Below are positions 55,711 through 64,000 of a stretch of 64,000 nt of DNA, piece by piece. The stretch spans positions 1-64,000 of the forward strand of contig PLNP01000044.1 in the NCBI GenBank assembly GCA_003142815.1, in the 5' to 3' direction. Source of the DNA: Rhodanobacteraceae bacterium (lineage in GTDB: Bacteria > Pseudomonadota > Gammaproteobacteria > Xanthomonadales > Rhodanobacteraceae). Position numbers and translations under genes: made by a program. Below the pieces are notes generated by a model that worked only from the letters and a program-made list of their open reading frames with translations, made no database searches and was not told where the DNA came from. Each line of letters opens with the position of its first letter. The stretch's first letter is position 1.

Positions 55711-58700
55711 ATGCCACACGTTCATCTGGATCTGAACATACCGACCGGCGACGAGGTGAAAACCACGACGTGCTACATGTGCGCGTGCCGCTGCGGTATC
55801 CGCGTGCATCTGAAGGAAGGCCGCGTCCGCTACATCGACGGCAATCCGAAGCATCCGGTCAATCGGGGCGTGATCTGCGCGAAGGGCTCGGCCGGGATCA
55901 TGCAGCACTACTCGCCGGCGCGACTTTCCAAACCCTTGCTGCGCGTCGGCGAGCGTGGCGAGCGCAAGTTCCGCGAGATCGAATGGGACGAAGCGCTCGC
56001 GCTCGCGACGCAGTGGCTCGGCGATATCCGCGCTCGCGATCCGGACCAACTCGCGTTCTTCACCGGCCGCGACCAGTCGCAGGCGCTGACTGGTTGGTGG
56101 GCGCAGCAGTTTGGCACGATCAACTACGCCGCGCACGGCGGCTTCTGCTCGGTCAACATGGCAGCGGCCGGCATGTACACGCTGGGCGGCGGCTTCTGGG
56201 AATTCGGCGAGCCGGATTGGGATCTGACGAAATACCTGATGCTGTGGGGCGTCGCCGAGGACCACGATTCCAATCCGATCAAGCTCGGTCTTGGCAAGCT
56301 GAAGGCGCGCGGCGCGAAGATCGTTTCGATCAACCCGGTGCGTACCGGCTACGGCGCGATCGCCGACGAGTGGGTGCCGATCAATCCGGGTACCGATGGA
56401 TTGCTTGCCGGCGCGTTCATCCACGAACTGCTGCGTACCGATCGTGTCGATCTCGACTACCTCGTGCGCTACACGAATGCGCATCATCTCGTGATCCGCG
56501 CGCCGGGTGCGGCGGATGATGGATTGATCGCTCGTGATCTGGAAGGAAACGCGTTGTGCGCGGCGCGCGGACTTTCCACATCTCGTCGTCCCGGCGAAAG
56601 CCGGGACCCAGCGCCTTCCGCTCTTCCTGGTGAGAAGACATTGGAGCCCGGTTTTCGTCGGGATGACGAAAAGGAAGGCCCCGCCTACCGCATCGTCGAT
56701 GCGACTGCAGCGGACATCACCCCACTGATCGTCGGCGAATACACGCTCGCCGACGGCCGCAGCGCGGTGCCTGCGTTCCAGCTGTTCGCCGAGCGCTTCA
56801 TGGCCGACGAGTACGCGCCGGACAGCGTCGTCGAGGCCTGCGGTGTGTCCGCCGAAGCGATCCGCCGGCTCGCCCGCGAACTTGCCGAGACCGCGTTCGA
56901 TCAGGCGATCACGCTGCCGCAGCGCTGGACCGACACGCACGGGCGCGAGCATGCCGAGATGATCGGCCGACCGGTCGCAATGCATGCGATGCGCGGCATC
57001 GCGGCGCACTCGAACGGTTTCCACACCTGTAGAACGCTGCATTTGTTGCAAATGCTGCTCGGCGCGATCGATACGCCAGGCAGCTTTCGCTACCAGCCGC
57101 CGTATCCGAAATCGGCGCCGCCGGCGAACCGGCCGGGCAACGCGCGCAAGTCGAACGGCGCGCTCAATGCTGGTCCGCTCGGCTATGTGCATGCGCCGGA
57201 GGATCTCATCGTGGATGCCGACGGTAAGCCGCGTCGCATCGACAAGGCGTTCTCGTGGGAGCATCCGTTCGCGGCGCACGGCATGCTGCAGAACGTGATC
57301 GCGAATGCCTGTGCGGACGATCCGCACCGCATCGATACGTTGTTCCTGTTCATGGCGAACATGGGCTGGAATTCGGCGATGAACACGACCGAGACGCGGC
57401 GCCTGCTCTGCGAGCGCGATCCGGCGAGCGGCGACTACCGCATCCCGCACATCATCTATTCCGACGCCTACGATTCAGAAACCGTCGCATTCGCCGATCT
57501 GGTGCTGCCGGATACGACTTACCTCGAACGCCACGATTGCATCAGCCTGCTCGACCGCCCGATTTCGGATGCCGATTGCGCGGCCGACGCGATCCGCCAG
57601 CCGGTGGTGACGCCTGATCGCGACGTACGTCCATTTCAGGACGTCCTGCTCGATCTCGGTGCGCGGCTCGGCTTGCCGGGCCTCGTCGACGCCAGCGGCG
57701 CCGCGGAATACCCGCGCGGCTACGCGCAATACATCGTCGAACACGAGCGCGCGCCCGGGGTCGGTCTGCTCGCGGGCTGGCGTGGCGCGGATGGAGCGCA
57801 GGCGGGCATCGGCGCGCCGAATCCGGCTCAGCTCGAGCGCTACGCTGAAAATGGCTGCTATTGGCATTACGAAATTCCGGCCGCGGGCCGCTACTACAAG
57901 ATGGCGAACCGCGACTATCTCGACTGGGCCAAGGCGCTCGGCTTCGTCGGCTCCACGAGACCCATCGTGCTCGAGTTTTACGCGGAAACCTTGCAGCGCT
58001 TCCGCCTCGCCGCGCAGGGCCACGGCGCGATGCAGCCACCCGAACGCGATCGGGCGCGAGTCGCGCGCTACTTCGATCCGCTGCCATTCTGGTATGCGTC
58101 GCTGGACGAGATTGAAGCCCTCTCCCCCGATAAAGTCGGGGGAGAGGGTTGGGTGAGGGGGCGGGGATCGAACGACGACGAATCTTCGAAGCCTGGGGTG
58201 AACCCCGCGATGGCGTTGTCGCCGGACTCCAATCCCGTGCGCCCACCACGTCCCGTCCCCTCACCCCAACCCTCTCCCCCATCACCCGCGATGGGGGAGA
58301 GGGAGCGTGCCGCGTATCCGCTCTGCGCCATCACCCAGCGCCCGATGTTCATGTATCACTCGTGGGGTTCGCAGAACAAATGGCTGCGCCAGATCGCGAC
58401 GCGCAATTATCTCTATCTGCACCCGGACACCGCGGCCGCGAACAACGTGGACGATGGCGACTGGATCTGGCTGGTGTCGCCCCGCGGCCGCATCCGCGTG
58501 CAGGCGAAGTTGCACGCCGGCACCGCGCCGGAAACCGTGTGGACCTGGAACGCGATCGGCAAGCACAAGGGCGCGTGGAAACTCGCCGCGAATGCGCCGG
58601 AGAACGTCGACGGTTTCCTGCTCAACGACCTGATCGACGAATCGTTGCCCGCACGCGGTGGCGAGGCCAGGCGCGCGAACGCCGACCCGGTCACCGGGCA

Positions 58701-58800
58701 AGCCGCGTGGTTCGACCTGCGCGTGCGCATCGAACGCGACGCCGACGCGCAACTGCCCGGCCATCGGATTGAATTGCACCCGCACGGAACGAGGGCATGA
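55711..58800 (+). CDS. Molybdopterin oxidoreductase, SoeA-like catalytic subunit
   Basis: Bis-MGD molybdoenzyme of the DMSO-reductase superfamily, 1029 residues from ATG 55711; the open frame upstream is repeat and beta-lactamase remnant. The [4Fe-4S] ligands are C21, C24, C28 and C56 (TTTCYMCACRCGIRV; RGVICAKGSAG). The probable Mo ligand is C146 in AAHGGFCSVNMAAAG. There is no Tat signal, so the enzyme should face the cytoplasm as in SoeABC sulfite dehydrogenase. The FeS subunit and DmsC-type anchor genes follow at 61646 and 62426. Residues about 287-325 and 803-868 are encoded by in-frame dispersed repeats. Sulfite is the likeliest substrate; thiosulfate or polysulfide cannot be excluded. 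Confidence 0.85.
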   Translation: MPHVHLDLNIPTGDEVKTTTCYMCACRCGIRVHLKEGRVRYIDGNPKHPVNRGVICAKGSAGIMQHYSPARLSKPLLRVGERGERKFREIEWDEALALATQWLGDIRARDPDQLAFFTGRDQSQALTGWWAQQFGTINYAAHGGFCSVNMAAAGMYTLGGGFWEFGEPDWDLTKYLMLWGVAEDHDSNPIKLGLGKLKARGAKIVSINPVRTGYGAIADEWVPINPGTDGLLAGAFIHELLRTDRVDLDYLVRYTNAHHLVIRAPGAADDGLIARDLEGNALCAARGLSTSRRPGESRDPAPSALPGEKTLEPGFRRDDEKEGPAYRIVDATAADITPLIVGEYTLADGRSAVPAFQLFAERFMADEYAPDSVVEACGVSAEAIRRLARELAETAFDQAITLPQRWTDTHGREHAEMIGRPVAMHAMRGIAAHSNGFHTCRTLHLLQMLLGAIDTPGSFRYQPPYPKSAPPANRPGNARKSNGALNAGPLGYVHAPEDLIVDADGKPRRIDKAFSWEHPFAAHGMLQNVIANACADDPHRIDTLFLFMANMGWNSAMNTTETRRLLCERDPASGDYRIPHIIYSDAYDSETVAFADLVLPDTTYLERHDCISLLDRPISDADCAADAIRQPVVTPDRDVRPFQDVLLDLGARLGLPGLVDASGAAEYPRGYAQYIVEHERAPGVGLLAGWRGADGAQAGIGAPNPAQLERYAENGCYWHYEIPAAGRYYKMANRDYLDWAKALGFVGSTRPIVLEFYAETLQRFRLAAQGHGAMQPPERDRARVARYFDPLPFWYASLDEIEALSPDKVGGEGWVRGRGSNDDESSKPGVNPAMALSPDSNPVRPPRPVPSPQPSPPSPAMGERERAAYPLCAITQRPMFMYHSWGSQNKWLRQIATRNYLYLHPDTAAANNVDDGDWIWLVSPRGRIRVQAKLHAGTAPETVWTWNAIGKHKGAWKLAANAPENVDGFLLNDLIDESLPARGGEARRANADPVTGQAAWFDLRVRIERDADAQLPGHRIELHPHGTRA
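56575..56682. repeat. Family 5 repeat pair in frame inside the molybdoenzyme gene
   Basis: TCGTCGTCCCGGCGAAAGCC followed by GGGACCCAG faces TTGGAGCCCGGTTTTCGTCG followed by GGATGACGAA, an inverted pair typical of intergenic repeats in Lysobacterales. Here it is translated as STSRRPGESRDPAPSALPGE and KTLEPGFRRDDEKEGPA. Confidence 0.85.
58118..58312. repeat. CCCTCTCCCCC repeat pair in frame inside the molybdoenzyme gene
   Basis: GCCCTCTCCCCCGATAAAGT with CGGGGGAGAGGGTTGGGTGA (58118-58157) and the inverted CCCTCACCCCAACCCTCTCC with CCCATCACCCGCGATGGGGG and AGAGGGA (58258-58307) bracket about 100 nt. The block is translated in frame as a Pro/Ser/Arg/Gly-rich segment. Confidence 0.85.
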
Positions 58801-60560
58801 CCACACACGCGTGGCTGACCCTGGCGATCGTCGTTGGCGCGATCGCGTTGTTCGCGAGCGAGAAGGTGCGCATCGATCTGGTCGCTTTGATCGTGCTCGT
58901 CCTTCTCGTCGTGTTTGGACTCGTCTCGCCGACTGAAGCGCTTGCGGGTTTCAGCAACGAAGCGACCATCACCGTCGCCGGGATGTTCGCGCTCAGCCTC
59001 GGCATCGAACGTTCTGGCGCGCTGGAACCGCTCGGGCGCTTGCTCTCGCGCATCCGCCAGCCATGGCTGCTGACGCTCGCGCTGATGCTCGCGATCGCGC
59101 CGATGGGCGCGTTCGTGAAGAACATCGCCCTAGTCGCGACATTCCTGCCGCTCGCACTGCGCATCTGCGCGAACACGAACACCTCACCAGCGCGCGTGTT
59201 GATGCCGATGGCCTACGCGGCGCAGATGGGCGGCGTATGCACCTTGATCGGCACCTCGTCGAACCTGCTCGCCGACAGCCTGGCGACGCAACATGGACTG
59301 GCGCCGTTTGGCGTGTTCGAGTTCACCAAGATGGGCGCGCTGCTCGCGGTCGTCGGCATCGTGTATCTGATGCTGGTCGGACGCTGGCTGCTGCCGCGCG
59401 AAGTCGACGCCATCGCGCCGGTTGAAACCGAGGTCGGCAAGTACGTCACCGAACTCAAGCTGACGCCGTCTTCGCCGCTGCTTGGCCAGACCATCGCGGA
59501 TGCAAAACTCGGCGACAAGTACGGCGTGTATCCGCTGGAGCTTTTGCGCGGGGACCAGCACATGTGGTCGCCGCGCGAGCAACAGCTCGAAGCTGGCGAT
59601 GTGTTGCTGGTGCGTGGTAACTGGGAAAAGATCGAGGACCTGCGCACGCGCGCCGCGCTCGAAATCGACCCGGAAAACCGTTATGGGCACGATCAGGGGC
59701 ACGCCCGGATGCTGATCGAGGCGATGGTCAAGCCCGACAGTTCGATCGAAAACCGCACCCTTGGCGAACTCGATTTCCAGAGTAACCATGACGCCATCGC
59801 GCTCGCGATCCACCGGCGTGGCCGCATCCTGCGCGAAAAACTGAAGGACGTGCGTCTCGCCGCCGGCGACGTGCTGCTGTTGCTGGTCGACGATCTCGGG
59901 GCAACGGCGCTGCGCGGCGATGACCGTCTTGTGGTCCTCAGCGAACGCGAGGATACGCGGCGCACGCCGCATCGCGCGCGCCGCGCCGTCGCGATCATGG
60001 CAGCGGTCGTGATCGTGTCGGGGTTGCACTGGTTGCCGATTCCGGTCGCTGCGATTGGCGGCGCGGTCGCGATGGCGATCGCCGGCTGCTTCGGTCGCAA
60101 GGACATTTACGAAGGCATCGACTGGAAGATCATCGTGCTGCTCGCCGCGATCCTGCCGCTCGGCACCGCGATCGAGAACAGTGGTCTTTCCGGGATCCTG
60201 GTCGCCGCCGGCATGCACCTGGTCGGCACGCATGGCCCGCTTGCGGCGCTGCTGATGGTGTATCTGCTGACCGCGTTGTTGACCGAGCTGATGGGCCACA
60301 ATCCGTCGGTCGTGCTGATGGTCGGTATCGCGATCTCGGTCGCGCATACGATGCACGCCGATCCGAAGCCGTTCGTGGTGGCCGTCGCATTCGCGGCCGC
60401 GACCTCGTTCGCGACCCCGGTCGGTTATCCCACGAACACGATGGTCTACTATGCCGGCGGCTATCGCTTCACCGACTTCATGAAGGTTGGCATTCCGCTG
60501 ATCGCGTTGTTCTGCACGTTGTCGATGTTCCTGATTCCATATTTCTGGCCGCTGCAATGA
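58797..60560 (+). CDS. SLC13-family permease with two TrkA-C domains
   Basis: Polytopic inner-membrane transporter (587 residues) of the SLC13/DASS-related group with two cytoplasmic RCK_C (TrkA-C) domains between the membrane halves (about 210-285 and 300-380; TPSSPLLGQTIADAKLGDKY, SSIENRTLGELDFQSNHDAI). Membrane motifs include AGFSNEATITVAGMFALSLG and GGVCTLIGTSSNLLADSLA, with the matching SFATPVGYPTNTMVYYAGGY near the end. Members transport sulfate or other anions. Its ATG overlaps the molybdoenzyme stop by 4 nt, so it is translationally coupled; export of sulfate made by the enzyme is an attractive inference. Confidence 0.9.
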   Translation: MTTHAWLTLAIVVGAIALFASEKVRIDLVALIVLVLLVVFGLVSPTEALAGFSNEATITVAGMFALSLGIERSGALEPLGRLLSRIRQPWLLTLALMLAIAPMGAFVKNIALVATFLPLALRICANTNTSPARVLMPMAYAAQMGGVCTLIGTSSNLLADSLATQHGLAPFGVFEFTKMGALLAVVGIVYLMLVGRWLLPREVDAIAPVETEVGKYVTELKLTPSSPLLGQTIADAKLGDKYGVYPLELLRGDQHMWSPREQQLEAGDVLLVRGNWEKIEDLRTRAALEIDPENRYGHDQGHARMLIEAMVKPDSSIENRTLGELDFQSNHDAIALAIHRRGRILREKLKDVRLAAGDVLLLLVDDLGATALRGDDRLVVLSEREDTRRTPHRARRAVAIMAAVVIVSGLHWLPIPVAAIGGAVAMAIAGCFGRKDIYEGIDWKIIVLLAAILPLGTAIENSGLSGILVAAGMHLVGTHGPLAALLMVYLLTALLTELMGHNPSVVLMVGIAISVAHTMHADPKPFVVAVAFAAATSFATPVGYPTNTMVYYAGGYRFTDFMKVGIPLIALFCTLSMFLIPYFWPLQ

Positions 60561-60653
60561 TCACGCTATTGCAGGCACGCGCGCACGAACGCCGTTTTAT
60601 GCGCCTGCAACGACCCGGCTATCATTTTCCCCGCTGAAATCGAGAGACATCCA

Positions 60654-61642
60654 ATGAACGGCCGCTCCGTGTCCGACCGCTCCATCGATGCAGATACCGT
60701 GCGTTTGGGCGTACCGGCTGTTTCTCGATCGCGAGCCCAAAAGCGAGGACGCGATCCGGCACCATCTCGCGGTTTCGGCGAGCCTCGGCGAATTGCGCCG
60801 CGGCTTCGTCGGCAGCCCGGAGTTCCAGCGCCAGCTTGGTGGCTTCGCCCGGCCCAGCATGATCGGCACCGAAGCCCCTCTCGACATCGAGACTGTGGGA
60901 CGACCCCGCACGCTTGCAGCGACTGCTCGATCACATCGCCCGCAGCTGGAGCCACATGGGCGAAACCGATGCGCGCTGGTCCGTGCTGACCAACGAGGGC
61001 TTTCGCGTCGATCGCATCGAGGCGAACCGCGACTTGTTCTACGCAACCGCGGAGGAAGATATCCAGCGTTTCTTGGCGACGCTGGAGCGCAACGGACTCA
61101 CTTTGCCGAAGGAATCGCACTGCATCGGGCTCGGTTGCGGCGTAGGGCGCATCACGCGCCGGCTCGCGCAGCACTGCGCGAAGGTCACCGGATTCGACGT
61201 GTCGGCCGGCCACCTGCAACTGGCGCGAGAGTATCTCGATGCGCAGCACGTCGACAACGTCGAACTGCGCCAGTTGAAGCGTATCGACGATCTGGCCGAA
61301 GCGCCGGCGGCGGACGTGTTCTTCTCGGCGATCGTGCTCCAGCACAATCCCCCGCCCGTGATCGCGGCGATCCTCGATTGTGTGTTCGCCCGGCTTAAAC
61401 CCGATGGCACTGCGTATTTTCAGGTGCCGACCTACGAGGAAAACTATCGTTTCGCGGTCGACGACTACCTGCGCGAGCGCGGCGACGAACTCAACATGGA
61501 AATGCACGTGCTGCCGCAGAAGGACATATTGCGCATCGCCGCGCATCACGGCCTGCAACCGCTGGAGATACTGGAGCACGCAATACCCGAGTTGAAGATC
61601 GGTCATCTCTCCAATTACTTCCTGCTGCGCAAGACGGGCTAG
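60654..61642 (+). CDS. Class I SAM-dependent methyltransferase, N-terminal domain frameshifted
   Basis: The intact part (from TTG 60914) is about 242 residues with methyltransferase motif I ESHCIGLGCGVGRITRRLAQ, VTGFDVSAGHLQLAREYL, motif IV APAADVFFSAIVLQHNPPPV and FARLKPDGTAYFQVPTYEEN. An upstream domain is spread over two other frames: MNGRSVSDRSIDADTV from ATG 60654, then WAYRLFLDREPKSEDAIRHH and LAVSASLGELRRGFVGSPEF, a DUF4214-like repeat. One extra T near 60703 and loss of two bases near 60897 would join all three (V-R-W-A-Y-R-L; E-T-V-W-D-D-P). The full protein would be about 328 residues. The stop is 3 nt before the FeS gene. Confidence 0.7.
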
Positions 61643-61645
61643 GCG

Positions 61646-62410
61646 ATGACCACGTTGCCGCCGCCGTCGCCCAGAAAGCTCGGCCTCGTCATCGACCTCG
61701 ACATCTGCGTCGGCTGCCATGCCTGTGCGGTCGCGTGCAAGGAATGGAATGACGGCGGCGAGTTCGGGCCGCTGCCGGACAAGGATCCGTATGGCGCAGA
61801 ACCCCATGGTGTGTGGTTCAACCGCGTCCATAGTTATTCAGTCGAACAGGCGCTGCCGGATGACGTGACGCGCGAGTTGACCGTGCACTTCCCGCGTTCG
61901 TGCCTGCACTGCGAAACGCCGGCCTGCGTGACGGTGTGCCCGACCGGCGCGAGCTACAAGCGCGCCGAGGACGGCATCGTGCTGGTCGACGCGGACCAAT
62001 GCATCGGCTGCCAACTCTGCTCGTGGGCCTGCCCGTACGGCGCGCGCGAGTTCAGCGAACAGAAGGGCACGATGCAGAAATGCACGTTGTGCGTCGACCG
62101 CATCTATAACGAAACCCTCGACGAGGCCGACCGCCAGCCGGCCTGCGTGATGGCGTGCCCAACCCGCGCGCGACATTTCGGCGATCTCGGCGATGAGAAT
62201 TCGGCGATCTCGCAACTCGTAGCCGAACGCGGCGGTTATGCGTTGATGCCCGAGTTCGAGTACAAACCGGTCAACCGCTATCTGCCGCCACGGCCGCGCC
62301 GCGATGGTTGCGATGCAAAGCCGGAATCACGCGAACCGCGAGAGGCAACACTCGATCAAGACAAGTTGCCGGGCGCGCTGCGCTGGCTCGATCGCGCGTT
62401 GTCGCGCTGA
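61646..62410 (+). CDS. Four-cluster ferredoxin subunit, SoeB/DmsB-like
   Basis: Electron-transfer subunit of the molybdoenzyme, 254 residues, no signal peptide. Four Cys clusters are clear: DICVGCHACAVACKEWND, CLHCETPACVTVCPTGASYK, CIGCQLCSWACPYGAREF and CTLCVDRIYNETLDEADRQP with ACVMACPTRARHFG. This is the DmsB/PsrB/NrfC pattern binding four [4Fe-4S] centres. It starts 3 nt after the methyltransferase stop and is followed closely by the anchor subunit gene. Confidence 0.93.
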   Translation: MTTLPPPSPRKLGLVIDLDICVGCHACAVACKEWNDGGEFGPLPDKDPYGAEPHGVWFNRVHSYSVEQALPDDVTRELTVHFPRSCLHCETPACVTVCPTGASYKRAEDGIVLVDADQCIGCQLCSWACPYGAREFSEQKGTMQKCTLCVDRIYNETLDEADRQPACVMACPTRARHFGDLGDENSAISQLVAERGGYALMPEFEYKPVNRYLPPRPRRDGCDAKPESREPREATLDQDKLPGALRWLDRALSR

Positions 62411-62425
62411 GGGAAACGGACAACG

Positions 62426-63442
62426 ATGCGACCGACGTTCTCGATCATTTTCTTCACTGTGCTTTCGGGCGCGGGGTATGGGTTGTTCTTTTTGCTCGGC
62501 CTCGGTCTTGCGTGCGGTGTGTCGTTGACGCCGTATCAATCAGTCGGCATCGACGATTTTCATTTCGGTCGTCTTGCAATAGTTCCGGTCATCCATGATC
62601 CACGTATCAGGGTCGCCGTTTTCCTTGCGATCGGCGTGCTGCTCACGACCGTCGGCCTGCTCGCGTCGGTAGCACACCTCGGCAAGCCGCTGCGCGCGTG
62701 GCGCGCGTTCTCGCAGTGGCGAAGTTCATGGCTGTCGCGCGAAGGCGTCGCGTCGCTGGTGACGTATCTGCCGATTGCCGTCATCGCGTTCGTGCTGTTC
62801 GCGCGGCCGGATGCACACATCGACTTGCGGCTGCTCGGCCTGCTGCTCGTGCTGTGTTGTATCGCTACGGTGTTCTGTACTGCGCACATCTATTCCTCGC
62901 TGCCGCCGATCCGCGCCTGGCATAACCGCTACACCCTGCCGGTGTATCTGCTGCTCGGCCTGTACTCGGGTTCGCTGTGGCTGATTGCGCTCGACTGGCT
63001 ACCGATTCGGGGCGCACTGTATGAAGACGCTGTAAAAGTTGTCTGGCTCGTGAGTGCAATTATCACTGCGCCCGCGTGTGGCTGGCTCAAATGGCGCTAC
63101 TGGCGTTATCTCGACACAGATGCGCACGCGCCGCATGCCGGCGCTGCGACAGGACTCGATCGCTTGGGCACCGTTCGCAGTTTCGAACAGCCACACACCG
63201 AGGAAAACTATCTCACCCACGAGATGGGCTTCGTGCTCGCGCGCAAGCACAGCGCGAAACTGCGCGCGATCGCGTTCTGGACGATCCTGCTCGCACCCAT
63301 TGCGACACTCCCGCTGACCTGGCTGATCGGCTGGGCGGCCGCCTGGCTCATGCTGATCGTTGGCATGCTCGGCATCTTCGTCGAACGCTGGCTGTTCTTC
63401 GCCGAAGCCAAACACGCGGTGATGGCCTATTACGGGCGCTGA
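62426..63442 (+). CDS. DmsC/SoeC-type membrane anchor subunit
   Basis: Quinone-reactive membrane anchor of 338 residues with about eight or nine transmembrane segments. Family features are the N-terminal SIIFFTVLSGAGYGLFFLLG, the conserved LLASVAHLGKPLRAWRAFSQ and WRSSWLSREGVASLVTYLPI, and IYSSLPPIRAWHNRYTLPVY. The near-C-terminal EENYLTHEMGFVLARKHSAK is typical of the DmsC branch rather than NrfD. It would pass electrons from the Fe-S subunit to the quinone pool. Last gene of the operon; a terminator follows at 63541. Confidence 0.92.
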   Translation: MRPTFSIIFFTVLSGAGYGLFFLLGLGLACGVSLTPYQSVGIDDFHFGRLAIVPVIHDPRIRVAVFLAIGVLLTTVGLLASVAHLGKPLRAWRAFSQWRSSWLSREGVASLVTYLPIAVIAFVLFARPDAHIDLRLLGLLLVLCCIATVFCTAHIYSSLPPIRAWHNRYTLPVYLLLGLYSGSLWLIALDWLPIRGALYEDAVKVVWLVSAIITAPACGWLKWRYWRYLDTDAHAPHAGAATGLDRLGTVRSFEQPHTEENYLTHEMGFVLARKHSAKLRAIAFWTILLAPIATLPLTWLIGWAAAWLMLIVGMLGIFVERWLFFAEAKHAVMAYYGR

Positions 63443-63540
63443 TTCGCTGCCGCGGCAGCCGCGCAACCCTTGTTTACATTGCGCCTTGCACGTGTTCACG
63501 CCGTGTTTAGTGGATCGGTTTACCATCGCGCCGCTCGCAC

Positions 63541-63561
63541 GCCGCTCATCGCGGCTTTTTT
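63541..63561 (+). terminator. Rho-independent terminator after the soe-like operon
   Basis: GCCGC, loop TCATC, GCGGC, then six T. About 100 nt after the anchor subunit stop and before the DUF481 gene. Confidence 0.8.
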
Positions 63562-63595
63562 GTGCGATCCCCCCGAGAAAGGAAAGACCGCGACC

Positions 63596-64000
63596 ATGAA
63601 AAAAATGCTGCTTCCGATCGCCCTGATCGCCATTCTTCCGTTGACCGCGTTCGCCGATAACGATGGCAGCTGGTCCGGCTCTGGCGAAGCCGGTTTCGCA
63701 GCAGCGCGTGGCAATGCGAAGTCCGAGAACCTCAACGCCAAGCTGCAGTTCAAGAAGGAAGACGATCAGTGGAAGGACACGTTCTACCTGACCGCGCTGC
63801 GCAGCAAGGGCGAGGTCAAGATCGCGACGGTCGTGGGCCAGCCGCCCAATCAGCAGATCGTCAACGTCTCCAGCTACAACCTGACCTCGAATCGCTACGA
63901 AGCCGGTGCGTCGATGGGCTACAAGCTCGACGAACGCAGCTACATCGTCGGCGCGCTGCGCTATGAGAACGACGATTTCTCGCCGTTCAACTACCAGTGG
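63596..64000 (+). CDS. DUF481 outer-membrane protein (5' part)
   Basis: ATG 63596 follows GAAAGGAAAG. The visible 135 residues begin with a signal peptide (MKKMLLPIALIAILPLTAFA) and then DNDGSWSGSGEAGFAAARGN with KSENLNAKLQFKKEDDQWKD, the start of the DUF481/YdiY beta-barrel family. The alternation of strands continues (YLTALRSKGEVKIATVVG; RYEAGASMGYKLDERSYIVG). It is cut by the window end; function unknown, probably a small outer-membrane barrel. Confidence 0.85.
   Translation, partial: MKKMLLPIALIAILPLTAFADNDGSWSGSGEAGFAAARGNAKSENLNAKLQFKKEDDQWKDTFYLTALRSKGEVKIATVVGQPPNQQIVNVSSYNLTSNRYEAGASMGYKLDERSYIVGALRYENDDFSPFNYQW

Overview
The window is GC-rich, densely coded chromosomal DNA from a gammaproteobacterium, most likely the Lysobacterales (Xanthomonadales; Rhodanobacteraceae/Lysobacteraceae type). 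The placement rests on protein flavour and gene neighbourhoods: gpmI-envC-ctp, rhlB divergent from trxA-rho, ftsEX-rpoH, a membrane-anchored FadE-type acyl-CoA dehydrogenase, and many short palindromic intergenic repeats. Genus cannot be fixed from sequence alone.

Layout. 1-5 kb: gpmI, envC and a C-terminal processing protease, then a DUF3144 gene interrupted by an in-frame TGA. 5-9 kb: DUF1820 gene, rhomboid protease and the type II secretion accessory pair gspB-gspA. 9-21 kb: a large secreted BNR-repeat protein, small conserved proteins, a VIT1-type transporter, AMP nucleosidase and fadE, with three broken genes among them (a GNAT acetyltransferase, a small membrane protein, and a 7TM/GGDEF receptor cut off at the fadE stop). 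21-29 kb: ogt and an Ada-AlkA fusion, a DUF7684-like gene, an SDR, a small lipoprotein, sppA, a MATE exporter, then a degraded patch with IS110 and sigma-factor remnants. 29-35 kb: a DnaA-box palindrome, priA, an ABC exporter, and rpoH with a CIRCE operator in its leader. 35-39 kb: an overlapping ftsE-ftsX-response regulator-ung operon. 38-46 kb: type II secretion genes gspC-D-E and gspF, separated by an oppositely oriented Mrr-type endonuclease gene and a VapC/PIN remnant. 46-55 kb: DUF6311 membrane protein, rhlB / trxA-rho, patatin phospholipase, WYL regulator. 55-64 kb: an operon resembling SoeABC sulfite dehydrogenase (catalytic molybdoprotein, SLC13 transporter, methyltransferase, four-cluster Fe-S protein, DmsC-type anchor), then the start of a DUF481 outer-membrane protein at the window edge.

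Two themes stand out. First, dispersed repeats: at least five families of short palindromic elements occupy intergenic spaces, and two of them sit in frame inside the molybdoenzyme gene. Second, gene decay: about ten loci carry frameshifts, in-frame stops or truncations. Some of the lesions are 1-2 nt indels at short runs or dinucleotide repeats, so sequencing or assembly error must be excluded before calling all of them pseudogenes. Functionally the window combines protein export (T2SS, SppA, rhomboid), heat-shock and envelope control (rpoH, ftsEX, envC), DNA repair (ung, ogt, alkA, priA) and probable sulfur oxidation (soe-like operon).
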